64,000 nt of DNA from Typhlomys cinereus (taxonomy: Eukaryota > Chordata > Mammalia > Rodentia > Platacanthomyidae). Of the stretch, positions 11,976-22,634 are shown in pieces. The DNA is taken from the NCBI GenBank assembly GCA_023101885.1, contig JALPQD010000102.1, positions 3,532,971 to 3,596,970 of the forward strand, written 5' to 3'. The number at the start of each line of letters is the position of its first letter. Positions within the stretch are counted from its first letter, which is position 1. Under the pieces are notes generated by a model, which was not told where the DNA came from, did not search any database, and worked only from the letters and a program-made list of their open reading frames with translations. The position numbers and the translations under genes were made by a program.

Positions 11976-12740
11976 GTAGTTTTTGAATTCTTCCTTTTCC
12001 CTTTTCTACTATGTTCCCTGAGAAGAATAGGTTAGATGTCCTGTCTAGGGATCACTTGGTCCTCAGACATCTGTTCTTTAGCAACCATCATCTACTATGA
12101 AAATAAACTTTCGGAATAAAGATTGATATTTATAGGGCAGTTACTACTAAATCATTTAGCATAATGATAACAATAGGCTCTCCCATGAACATGTGTACTA
12201 AATGTCTACATGTTCTTAACATGAAATTAACAATACTGGGCCTGGGTGTGCTCCTGTGAAGAAATCTTCAAATCCAATTGAAAAAACAATTGGTTACCCC
12301 CATAACATTTATGCCACTATTGTATTATAGGTACATCTTACTTTACTAGTTATGTTAATGACTTTTTTCTTCTCTCAGCAGCTGACTTAATATCTTCCTC
12401 ATATTCTCAAAGCTAACCAGTAGTGAATAAGTTTCCAGATCATTTCCATCTTGACTTCTCCATGCTCTGTGAACAGTGTGTATGATGTCTTCAGGAATAG
12501 AATCTTACAATCAGTTTCTAGGGGTCAATAAAGATTCATGGCAGTCACCAACAGTTCATGTGGAGGCTTTCCACACCTGGAACTGAGAGTTTTGTTAATC
12601 ACCTGTGACTCTTGGGAGGTATGTTTCGAGGGAGTTTCTGCTCCCCTTATCTGCTCCTCTTTGTATACCTCTGTGTAGAAAACGTCTATTCCAGCTCTTA
12701 CTTTTACTATGTTTTATAAATAAAGATTAATAGATTTTCA
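11976..12740. other. Single-copy noncoding DNA
   Basis: AT-rich sequence beyond the 5' end of the L1. I see no ORF, repeat family or regulatory motif I can support. Confidence 0.6.
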
Positions 12741-13610
12741 TATGCCTTTATCACACAATTTTAGTGTTATTTATCCTTCCTCATCTTCTCTACTTTTCCC
12801 CCTTCCTCTCCTTTCTAAAAACTTGCCCTCCCACCATGATTCCCCTTTCTACCCCTTTGTATTACTGTGTTTTTCTACCTCCTTTCCATTCATTTCTGCA
12901 ACTCATTCCTTAATCACCCCTTTCTAATTTTCTGACCATTTGACAGTTTCCAAGTTAGACACTCAATGTTACAAGAAAGAGAGACTAATAAGTAACATTT
13001 GTCTTTCATATAGTAGCTCTATTGTTAGTTTTTGAGGAATCATTACATTGACTACTTGAATTGGTGTCTTCACCAATTTTAAAAATTTTTTTATTATTAT
13101 TTATTTAATTGTGCATGTATGATTGTATGTGTGCATGTATGTGTGTGTATGTAGAACCACGGACGAATGCGGGAACCACCATGGATCGATCGCCTCCACC
13201 TCCTCCTTGCTTACTCTGCCCAGGGATTCACAGCCTCTGCCCTACCGGGACCAGAAATGCAGGCCGCCCCCCGTTTCCACCCGGCGTCTATACGTGGGGT
13301 CTAGGATCCAAACTCAGGACCTTCCGCTTGCAAGGCAGAGGCTTAACCCCTGAGCCACCTCTCCAGCCCTGTGTCTTCACCAATTTAACAATAGTGAATA
13401 AGAATTCCCCCTTCCTCATATACTCATTAGCATTTACTGTAATTTGATTTTTTTTTTTCTTTCTTAGTCATTCTGACTGTGGTAAGATGAAATGTCAAAG
13501 AAGTTTTAGTTTGCATTTCCTGATGGTTTAAGATATTAACATTTTTTTCAGATATTTCTCAGACACTTGACTTTCTTCTTTTGAGACATTTTTATTGAGC
13601 TCTTTCATAA
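12741..13610 (-). mobile_element. Old L1, 3' UTR and ORF2 end, interrupted by a SINE
   Basis: The pyrimidine-rich 12741-12930 resembles an L1 3' UTR. Sequence at 13371-13600 follows the ORF2 C-terminal region in antisense ('ctgactgtggtaagatg', 'gtttgcatttcctgatgg'). It is highly diverged compared with the L1 at 4-10 kb. A SINE (13080-13370) and a MaLR LTR (13617-13938) are nested in it. Confidence 0.7.
13080..13370 (-). mobile_element. tRNA-derived SINE (antisense) with 16-bp target-site duplication
   Basis: The same family as the copy at 47212-47489. In antisense it ends 'aggcttaacccctgagccacctctccagccc' in three blocks (13340-13370), the complement of the SINE 5' end with its A box. The 16-mer gtgtcttcaccaattt flanks it at 13064-13079 and 13371-13386. 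CpGs persist in the body, so it is a young insertion into the old L1. Confidence 0.93.
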
Positions 13611-13616
13611 TTTAAA

Positions 13617-13938
13617 TGTGTCTCACAGAGTCTCACGTGTTTGAGACGGTCATGGTACCTTTAGGAGGTGGAGCCTTGTGAAAGGAAGGCAGTCATAAGG
13701 GGTGGGCCTTGAGGTGGATTAATCCCATCTTATGTCTGGGAGATGCCTCCTCTTGCACCTGACAGTTTTTTGCACCTGTCAGCCTCCTGGATGGACGTGA
13801 CTTAAACTGTTTCCAGCTTCTGTCATTGAAGACTGTATCTCCCTTCTGGAACCTTAAACTGAATAAATGTCCTTTTCTTCCTTAAGCTGTTTGACCTTGG
13901 GTATTGTCTCACAGCAACAAAAAAGAGTAACTAGTACA
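13617..13938 (+). mobile_element. Solo MaLR-type (ERVL-MaLR) LTR
   Basis: It starts TGTGTCTC and ends CTAGTACA. It contains the family hallmarks: 'cctttaggaggtggagccttg', 'ggggtgggccttgaggt', an AATAAA signal near 13861, and the closing 'tctcacagcaacaaaaaagagtaacta'. It lies inside an old L1 that resumes at 13941. No internal retroviral sequence remains. Confidence 0.82.
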
Positions 13939-13940
13939 AA

Positions 13941-14235
13941 TTGCTTAGCCATTTTTTAATTCATTTTTTGTTATCTTAATTTTTACCTTTTTGGTTCTTT
14001 GTATATTCTGGATGCCAATCCTCTGTCTGATGTATGATTGGCAATGATTTTCTTTGTTCTGTAGGCTGCCTCTTTGTTTGGTTAAACACTTCTTTTGCAA
14101 AATGTAAGTTTCTTAATTTCATGAGGTTTTGATTGTCAATAGTTGATCTTATTTTCTTGTGTGAATGGGATTCTATCAGATAAGCTCTTTCCTATGCATA
14201 TTGCTTCAAGTGTATTTCCTATTCAGGAAGAAATA
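13941..14235 (-). mobile_element. Old L1 ORF2 fragment (antisense)
   Basis: It continues the L1 interrupted by the LTR ('ttggttctttgtatattctggat', 'tcatgaggttttgattgtc'). The first 103 bases recur almost unchanged at 14932-15033. Confidence 0.7.
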
Positions 14236-14299
14236 ACTTAAGATAGCAGGGCTAGAGATGTGGCCCCAGTCAAGCATCTTATACCCTTGTGACCTATAT

Positions 14300-15033
14300 T
14301 GGAGATGCATTGTTTTTCTCTTATTCTTTGCAATTTTCATATGCAAACAAAATGAGTTTATGCCCTTGCACCCTCCCCCTCATTTTCTACTACTTCCTCT
14401 CCTGCTCTCTCTTTCCTCTAGCAATCCAGCTATGTTCCTGCTGCTTTCATGTTGTTCTGCATATGTGGACCACAGGACTCTTTTGGAGACACCTGTATTA
14501 GTAAGGAAATAGGCATCTGTAGTAATATAAGTGACTTTCTAGTGGGCAAACCTACAGGTGGGGAAGCTTCTCTTCTTTTGTTTGGCACCTGCTTCAAAGA
14601 TTCTTAGTGCAGTTGTTTTCCTGAGATCCTTGCTGGTCCATGGGGGAGGAGTGTTGATATATCATCCATTGTGTAGATCTGGTGGAAACACATCTTATTG
14701 CAGTGAGCTCCTGGATACAACAGCCCTATTGTGACTGGAATGTCCTGGCCTGCAGTATAACTTTAGACTCTTGCACTCTTACCACCCTCTCTTCAGAAAA
14801 GTTCCCTGAGCCTTGGGATATGAAGATTGGGGCCCCTGATTAGGGATGAACATTCCAGGGTAACCCAATTTTTTTTTTAAATAACAATTTTACATAGCAC
14901 ATAATGCACACTGGACAATCTTGCCCTCTACTTGCTTAGCCATTTTTTAATTCATTTTTGTTATCTTAATTTTTACCTTTTTGGTTCTTTGTATATTCTG
15001 GATGCCAATCCTCTGTCTGATGTATGGTTGGCA
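14300..15033 (-). mobile_element. Second old L1: 3' UTR plus a short ORF2 piece
   Basis: 14310-14880 follows an older type of L1 3' UTR also seen at 47935-48440. Shared blocks include 'catatgtggaccacaggactc' against 'gtgtggaccatagagctc', and 'cctgagccttgggata'. It joins at 14932 to an ORF2 piece identical in origin to 13941-14043. Confidence 0.65.
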
Positions 15034-15451
15034 TACTCTCGCCCTGTCAGTACTGTTTATTCACCTTCTGCATAAATCTCTTAGTCACATTTATGACTTT
15101 TTCATTTGTGGCCCACTGAATTCAACCAGGAACATTTGTGTAAATGTGGGTCTGGAGGTATCCCATGGAACTTGGTGGGCTCACAGTGGATATACAACTG
15201 AAGATAATGGCTGGCTATCCCCAGAATCTATCTTTAGTCAATACTTCAACAGTAAGGCTTAGGGCTTCCCTCCATCTGTAACTGACAGGGCCAGTCTAGT
15301 GTGGATTCAGTTGTAGATTCTGCAGTTGATAGGAGCCCATGGTTCTATTGGTTTCCCAAAGGACTGCATTTAAGAACACTTGTCCCTAACTTTTGGAGCT
15401 TACATGCTTTCTATCACTTTTTGGCAATATCCCCTGAGTCTTAGACAATGT
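15034..15451 (-). other. Probable old repeat, class uncertain
   Basis: Phrases such as 'cttggtgggctcacagtgga' and 'ccccagaatctatctttagtc' look like ancient rodent repeat sequence. I cannot place the family. No ORF is convincing. Confidence 0.35.
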
Positions 15452-15456
15452 GGTAG

Positions 15457-15798
15457 TGTCATGGTTTGAAATATGGATTATACCCTACAGGTTCATGTGT
15501 TTGAATCTTTAGTTGTTTGGGAAGGCCATGACACCTTTAAAAGGTGGAATCTTGCTGGAGGAAGGCAGTCACAGGGTGTGAGTTTTGAAGTGAATTAGCT
15601 CCACCCTACCGAGCAGTTTTATAGCTCAGCCTCCATGATGCATGTGACTTAGACTGGCTCCACCTTCTACCAGCCAACCAGCCATGTCTTTTCTGCCACA
15701 ATGGAATATATCTCCCCTCTGGAACTGTAAGCTGAATGACTTTCCCTTTGGCTCTCTAAGTCATTTGAGTCTTGTTTCACAGCAGTATCAGCAGACAC
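15457..15798 (+). mobile_element. Solo MaLR-type LTR with TGGTAG target duplication
   Basis: It begins TGTCATGGTTTGAA. It has 'aaaaggtggaatcttgctggagga', 'ctcccctctggaactgtaagctga' and the closing 'tttcacagcagtatcagcagac'. TGGTAG flanks it at 15451-15456 and 15799-15804. It is the same broad family as 13617-13938, in the same orientation. Confidence 0.85.
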
Positions 15799-15804
15799 TG
15801 GTAG

Positions 15805-16740
15805 CTTCAACTACAAAAGATAAAGAAAGAGTGAAATGAAAGAATGAGATTAGACTTCCAAAAGTGTACTGGCAAGAATTCCTTTGAGAATTAGGAGTAG
15901 TAACTTCAACATGCAGGCTTCTACAGGTGGGGCAGATGTATACAATCTGTCATATTCTCAGATATTATTCACAAGATCTTAAATTTGATAAAAAATTTTC
16001 TCATGTATTTTAAACTGATGTGGAAAAGGTGACACCTTTACCTATGTGGAGTCTGTCTCTCCCTTTACCTCTGTGTGGGTTCTAGTAATCAAATTCAGAT
16101 TATTATATTTGTAGGACAAATGCTTTTTGCTTACTACGCCATCCTTACATCTACCTCATCTTTTTAGACTTAGAGATCTTGAAAGAGAAGTGAAAAGGAC
16201 TCATAGTTATTTGTGTAAATGTGATCACTTGAGATTCTTGATTCTGCAATGAGATGCAGATAAAATAGCTCCAAGTTTACTAAGACCTCTTAATCCCTTT
16301 GAAGCACAAACTTTTAGGAAAAGTTTAAGTTTGTATGTTATGTACAATGCTGCATCATGTTGGGTAATTCTTCTACAAAACCTTCTTGCTATTACTAATC
16401 CAACAGTGTGTGACTGTTTCTATATTGGTATGTCCCTACAGTACATAGTCATGGCATAAACAAAAAAGTAACCACTTAGAATTGGTTTTCTCATCTAGGA
16501 ATGGAAAAGCATTAACATCTAATTTGCATAATTTATTTTACCTGAGAAAGAATGCAAATATACTTTACTGATCTTCAAAATGTTGTGTAATGTATACCTT
16601 CAAACTATTTTTAGATGATTTTTAAGTTGAAACTTGGCCACTTGTAAGCTTTATATTAACAATTTTTCTCACTTCTACAGAATAAGATTTATTTAAACAC
16701 TGAGTCAATTATCCTAAGGCCTTATCAGTTTCTACAGCTT
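15805..16740. other. Single-copy noncoding DNA
   Basis: AT-rich; no ORF or repeat family that I can support. 16020-16150 may be a decayed antisense SINE. Confidence 0.5.
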
Positions 16741-16749
16741 TAAATTACT

Positions 16750-17345
16750 TGCCTAATCCAAGCTGCCAACCAAAGGCTAGGGTGTTTGTATTTAGTTCTC
16801 TAATTTTCATTGGACAGTTAGTAGGAATGTCCATTCATGTGGGAACTACTCCCACTGGAGAGTCTTTACCTCACTTCTCTAGTAACTCCTGGGCCACCCT
16901 TTAACAACTCCCAAGATTATAAAAGATCTATCTATCCTCTTTACCTTACTTCCTTAGTAACTCTGGGACACTCCTTAGCATTGCTCCAGTACTATTAAGA
17001 ATTGTATCGCTGTCCATCTCCCCTCCTCCTCCTTCTCCTCTTTCTCCTTTTTTTCTTTTTCTTCCTCCTCTTGCTCCCCTGCCATGCAATCATGTCATGG
17101 TGGCTCTGTCACTTGTCCATGTTTTATGGCAGCTCTTTTCCTGTTCCCTCTGATTTTAAGCTATCTTCTCTGCTCTAATGCTCTCTCACCTTAAGGTTAT
17201 GGCTTCCTTCTTGCCTCCCTAGGACTGAGCTTCCAAGAGTTTCTCCATTTTCTCCCATTTTGAATAAATTTCTGGTTTAACCTCTCCACATGTTCTGGTT
17301 TTGATCTTTAACTCTGTAACACAAAAGAACTCAAGAAAACCCAAT
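16750..17345 (+). mobile_element. ERV solo LTR, family 1 copy A (sense)
   Basis: The 3' part reads AATAAA (near 17263), then 'ccacatgttctggttttgatc' and 'taacacaaaagaactcaag'. These match LTRs at 20040-20690, 20985-21325, 46546-47072 and 47073-47715. A TATA-like 'ttataaaag' lies near 16919. The left end is uncertain. No internal retroviral genes. Confidence 0.65.
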
Positions 17346-19480
17346 TTCATTCTAAACATAATTAAAAAAGTGTAAACTGGATTTGGAAAATTGTGAATAC
17401 AATTTTCCCCTAAGTTTAATATAATCACCAAGTCATTGTAATAAGGATGACCTGCTCACACCAGACCTATTTAGTGTTTTGGCGTTTTTCTTGTTGGTAA
17501 AAGATTGATCTGGGATTTTCTGTTTTCTTGTTTTGACAAAGTAAATTATTTGATTATGTTGATTTTATTTTAGAATCTTCCTGTGCATGAAAACAAAATA
17601 AAACAAAACAAAACCTTCTAGATTGTAATGAACAGTTTCTGTCAAAAATCTGATTTTTGATACTTTGTATTTTTCTGTTTTCACCTGAATTTAGATGTTC
17701 TGACTGTGGCTTTCTTGCTAATTAACTTTAACCAAATGACGATTTGATTCTAGCAAAAAATGTCAGAAAGAACAAGGTAGGAAAAATATGCTACCTCTCA
17801 ATCTTCATGGTGTGACTCTTAGCTCCAAAACAATGGAGCGAAAGGCTATGCAAATTTGTTCATGCAAAACAATTACTTTTCATATCTGATTCATTACCAT
17901 AGAGCTATGTTAACTCATGGTAGATTCATTTTCTTTATTTGCTTTCTCTGAAAGCATTTTTTTCACTTTACTGTTTACTGCTTGTCCAATATTTTGTTTT
18001 TTCTACTATTCTTTGTTCAAACTGCAAAAATCTGAAATAAAAATATAATATAGAAGTATAGGCATCAGCTAACATTTTCTATGGCATATGGTACTTCAGA
18101 TGCCATATGTACCAGTGTTTAGTGATTCTGGCAAAGAGGCATAGAATGGTGAAATCCAACTGCCAGGATAGCTGAAAACAAATATGTAAATGCTCCAGGG
18201 CTTTTGTGATTCATAACATCCCTCAACACAGCACAGGCAGTATGCTGTTCATTCTGTAATACTGTAACCCACAAACCACATTTTCCTCTTTAATTATTTA
18301 AGAATTATCCAAGTTTGTGTGCTCCCCTGCCTCTAAACTTGGGTCCCACCCCCTCAACTTTGTATTTCATGAAACTCCTAATAATGAGAGAGAGACCTAG
18401 GAGAACTTGCTCATTCATCTATTTTTTTTTTCAAGGGCATTTTCTTATATTTTATATTGAAATTTGAATCTGAATCTTTCTTGAAGATCTGGGAAACAAA
18501 GAAAATGAACTGGGCATGTTCTTCAGTCAGCAGAGTCTTGAGTCACAAATGGATCCCACTAGCAAATACTAATTTGGGAAGCCAGAAAGAAAAGTTTTTT
18601 TTTTTTTTTTGTTGTGGGGCTAACAGTCTACTTACCTAGCACTGAGGCTCTGTGGAATGTAATGTGTGAGGAGGTCGGTGGGTAGAAGATTTTTAAAAAA
18701 CAGGGAAAATAAAGATAATTTCAATAGGTTTCATGCTGCTCAGAGCATTCAAGCCTGCATACAGTCATCAAAATTCAGTTTAAGGGATAAAGGCTCACCT
18801 CAACTGCTTTTTCTACATAGTTGGTGGGGAACAGGACTAAGCTCCTACCTCTATTATAGATAGATCACAACACATAGTAGAATGGACAGTCAGAGAACTG
18901 GTTAACCTTTGAGCTTCCTGCTGATAGGATTCTAGTTGCCACACTCTGAGCAGAGTTTCTGCTTACTGATCACTGCCCTCAGGCACTTACAAAGCTTGGG
19001 CTTAATTACATACCTCTTGGACATAAGTCACTTCCTTCTCTCCTTCTTTCCGCCCATATTCCCAGTGTTAAAAATTGCAATCCAACTTCAGATCTGTCTT
19101 TTCCCTTCCTAAAGAATTAGTCCAGTGGCTATCATGTAACTAAATAATCAAAAAACCTTTTCCATTCCTTGCTAAGGAGTAGCAAATGTACCTTTTTTTT
19201 TTTTTTTTTTAAACTTTCCACCTTACACTGAGGTGGAATACAATGAGGATAATATCTTCCTTGGGGACATTATTGTGAGAGAACAGGCTACAATCTTCAA
19301 AAAAAAAAGTACTTATTTGGTATTCTTATTAAAAGAAAAGCTTTCGTGGACTAAGAAAGCTGACACTGCTTATCCCTGAGTGTTTTTCTATACTGCACAA
19401 AACCTGAGAAGATTATTGGAAATGGAAAATTGAAAAGGGCTGATGAAATGGTTAGAATGAGTTTGATTCTTTCAGATTGA
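17346..19480. other. Single-copy noncoding DNA
   Basis: AT-rich with several homopolymer runs (18421, 18597, 19193). No supported gene or repeat family. Short ORFs here have no protein-like composition. Confidence 0.6.
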
Positions 19481-19489
19481 GTTGAAAGA

Positions 19490-19720
19490 AATCATCATGT
19501 GTATGCATGTGTTTGTTTGTGTGTATGTATGTGTGGAGTGGGTGACAGTGTGCATATGTATAAAGTGAGCATATGTGAATGTGTGTGATGGGTTGAGAGT
19601 GTGTGTGAGTGATGGGTAAGTGTGTGTGTGATAGAAGAAAGTGTGTGTGAGAGAGATGGGTGTACAATGAGTGAATGTGCATATATTGTGTGCATGTATG
19701 TACACATCAGTTCAGATATT
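19490..19720. repeat. GT-rich tract with a degenerate 20-bp minisatellite
   Basis: Four adjacent units of about 20 bp (19581-19660) share a 'gtgtgtgagtgatggg' theme with variations. They are flanked by looser GT-rich sequence. The ORFs through it are composition artefacts (His/Thr-rich). Confidence 0.7.
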
Positions 19721-19879
19721 CTTCTTGATAAGCTTATTGAGCATTTTCTCCTTAGAATTTGGTCTAGATTCTCTTTTGTCACTACAATGACGATGTGAGG
19801 GTACCTACCTGGAAAGGGAATGAAGACATGATCTTTAGGGCAGGAAGTAATCTTCACAATTTGAAATCAAGACAGAATC

Positions 19880-20010
19880 TTTATTTTTTATTATTTATTA
19901 ACAAGGTAACTTGTTGCCCCGTCCCCTTCCCTTCTCTCCCCTGCTCTCCCACTCTTCCATTCTACCCCTAATCCATCTCTATTCCTTCCACAAGAAAGTC
20001 TTGAACAGAT
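19880..20010 (-). mobile_element. Short L1 3' end fragment (antisense)
   Basis: A T-rich start then a CCCTCCC-type pyrimidine block, as at other antisense L1 3' ends. It is short and diverged. Confidence 0.4.
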
Positions 20011-20039
20011 AATAAGATGGTCAAGAAAAGGTTGTGGGA

Positions 20040-20690
20040 ACAAATAATACTTAGAGTGGCAGTTAGTTTTCTAGGAGCTGTTTAGGCAGTTTCAGAACAG
20101 GGCCAGACTGTATGACCAGTCAAGGAAGACCTTTGAAGGGATTACCCTGAAGGAACATACCCTGTTAGTCTAGAGGAATTGACTCTAATCCTTCACAGAG
20201 ATAAAGTCCCCACCTTCCCCCAACCCTCTGTTTATGAAAGGATATGGAGATTAATTTTCCATTGTAGATAAGTCCTAACTTGAAGTCAGCTTCAAGATCA
20301 CATTGTGCCCCAATTTGAACAAACCAATGAGATGTAGAGGACTCAAAACTCCAATCAGGTTTGCAAAACTGGAGCTAACCAATGAAGAACAGCTGCTATA
20401 CCCAGGCCTGCCTAAGACTGTAAATAACCCTGACCCTGGCAACCATCTTTGGCTCCTTTGTCCCTCATGGACTGCATATCTGTGAGTTCCTTTCTGGCTC
20501 ACTTGTCCCTCATGGGATTCCATGTTTGGAGTCCACGAGTTCCGGCTCTTTTGCCCCTTGAGTATTCATATACACATGAGTTCCCTTTTTTTCTCCTCTA
20601 ATAAAATCTGCCCTACACATGTTATGGTTTTAATCTTTGACTCCCAACACAAGAACATGGACACATATATGACCCCAGAAAACCTGCCAA
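20040..20690 (+). mobile_element. ERV solo LTR, family 1 copy B (sense)
   Basis: It matches the reverse complement of 46546-47072 over most of its length: 'gaccaatgagatgtagaggac' type block, 'ccaatcaggtttgca', 'ccaggcctgcctaa', 'taaataaccctgaccctg'. The poly-A signal in 'aataaaatctgcc' lies near 20600, and the end is 'cccaacacaagaacatggaca'. A run of three 'ctcatgg..gagttcc' repeats fills 20460-20580. Confidence 0.75.
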
Positions 20691-20694
20691 CATT

Positions 20695-20984
20695 TTGGCA
20701 AGCATAGGCCAGGAGATTGAAACTCTGAACCACTGTGACAGTATACCTGAGAAATATGATTCAAGGAAAAAAGGGTTATTTTGGCTCACAGTTTGAGGGT
20801 ACCGTGTATCATGATGGTGAGAGTGGGTCTAGCTGTGGGGGCAGGAACAGGGAACATTTAGTTCCCAGGAAGCAGAAAGATGAATGATGTTGCTCTTTAT
20901 TGTCTCTTTTTAATTCAATCTGGGAGCCCAACCCAAAGAACAGTGCTGTCAATATGTGGGGTGTGTTTGATGGGGTATTTAATG
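20695..20984. repeat. Degenerate interspersed repeat, 'ggttattttggctcacag' family
   Basis: It resembles 35377-35680 and 37555-37820: a '(gtgacagtatacctgag)..ggttattttggctcac' start and a later 'gggagcccaaccc..' part. I cannot name the family. It lies between two convergent LTRs. Confidence 0.45.
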
Positions 20985-21325
20985 TCTACGTTCTCATGTT
21001 TGGGATTTGAAGACTGAGACTAGAACACACAGAGAGGATTAAAGCAGATTTTTATGAGAGGACAGAAACAATGGAACTCACAGACTATGGAGTTTGTGGG
21101 GGGTAAGGGAGTCAAAGATGGCTGGTAGGTCGGGGGTATTTATAAGGTTAGATAGACCTTGGAAAAAGTGGCTTTTCCTCATTGGTTAGCAAACTGATTG
21201 GGACTTATGGTCCCCTACATCTCTTTGGTCCGTTCATATCTGAGCCCAGTCCAATTGACCTTGTGGCTGTAGCTGACTCATGGTTGAGCTGTTTCTTTCG
21301 AGGAACTTATCTTCTCCTTTTCCTT
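20985..21325 (-). mobile_element. ERV solo LTR, family 1 copy D (antisense)
   Basis: The reverse complement reads TATAAATACCCC (TATA-like, near 21140), '..gactcccttaccccc', 'ctgtgagttcca', a 'cataaaaatctgc' poly-A region, and the end '..gagaacgtagacatt'. It matches copies B and E. It faces copy B. Confidence 0.75.
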
Positions 21326-21329
21326 CTTC

Positions 21330-21612
21330 TTTTTTTTTTTTTTTTGGCACATGCATACGTGTGTGTACAAGACAGCACTTGAATGCGTATGTGTCCATGT
21401 ATTCATGGAAGCCCAAGAGTGACATCAGGAATCACCCTGGATTGTTCTTCCTCCTTATTGCTCTGTGGCTTCCCTGGCTTCACGTTCCAGGGCTGGAATT
21501 GTAGGCCATCACTGTATCCTCCTGGCATTTTAAATGGGATCTGAGGAACTAAACTCAGGTTCATGTATTTGTGAGACAAAGTCTTTAACCTCTGAGCCAT
21601 TGCCCCAGTCCC
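21330..21612 (-). mobile_element. tRNA-derived SINE (antisense), moderately old
   Basis: A T-run at 21330-21346 (its tail), then 'gaagcccaagagtgacatcag', 'ttccagggctggaattgtagg', 'actaaactcagg', and the 5' end 'aacctctgagccattgccccagtccc'. The order of blocks is the same as at 49898-50177. Confidence 0.8.
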
Positions 21613-22380
21613 AAAACCAGTTTCTGTAAGAGGCATTGAGGATAAAAAATAAGCATAGACATTTGTAATTTTCAAGAACTTTCAATCTTACAGAGGAGGA
21701 AAAAGACCAAAAGATCATGTAAGACTCATTCATGATATGAGGATAAATGTTTGCTCTTGGTTTCCCAGAGAAAGCTTTGTGCTAGACTAATCTAAATATG
21801 ATCTTGAGAGATTCCATTTTAGAAAAGGAAAGAAGATCTCTGTGTTGGGGCTTTATTTTTTTATTTTTTATTTTTTTAGCAAATTTAAAGGCCTGAAAGC
21901 CTTTACTGAGCAGAGTAGAATATAAATGTTGAAATTTATGCAAAGTATGGGTCATAGTAAAAAGGAACTTCAGAAATGAACTAAAAACATAAATTTGGGA
22001 AACTGAGCATTACAGTTGTTAAACTTGATATTAATTTGAAGAAGAAATCTGATGAATTCTGTGCCAACTTACATATACTAACCATAAAGATTTTTTTAAA
22101 TTAAGAAGACACCGCCCCTTTATTTAAAAAAAAATAAATGAATTCAACAAAAATAACATGCATGGTACATCACCTAGTCATTTTTGGTATAGAAGCCCTG
22201 TGTATGTTAGTATTATTGAATAAATGTAAATGCTACTTACGAATTTTTTCTTTTTAAATGTATTTATACAGATTTGTTTCTTTTTTTATAGTTGCACAAT
22301 TAACCTCTTAGCTGCTAGCCCAATGCACACTTATGTGAGGATACACAAAGTTTTAAAAAATAATCTGTTTTTAGTTCATT
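21613..22380. other. Single-copy noncoding DNA
   Basis: AT-rich; nothing supportable beyond short A/T runs. Confidence 0.55.
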
Positions 22381-22385
22381 CATTG

Positions 22386-22387
22386 AA

Positions 22388-22447
<60 letters not shown>

Positions 22448-22634
22448 AGAGGGCACATGTGTCCCTGTAGAGGACCAAGGGTGACTTTGGGAATCATGGA
22501 TTGCTTCTACCTCCTTCTTGCTTCCCTCTAGGAAATCCCAGACTCTGCCCACCAGGAAGAGAAGTGCAGTACACTGCATTTTTACCTGGGATCTGGGATC
22601 TGAATTCAGGACCTTCTGCTTGCAAGGCAGGATC
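22386..22634 (-). mobile_element. tRNA-derived SINE (antisense), cut by an L1
   Basis: It begins with (TG)n at 22389-22446. The body blocks 'gaggaccaagggtgactttgg', 'gggatctgaattcaggacc' and 'tgcttgcaaggcag' follow. The rest of the SINE 5' end is missing at 22634, where the L1 poly-T starts, and it does not resume after the L1. Confidence 0.85.

Noticed and set aside
19452..19857. His/Thr-rich ORFs on the minus strand
   Set aside because: They come from the GT-rich tract read in several frames.
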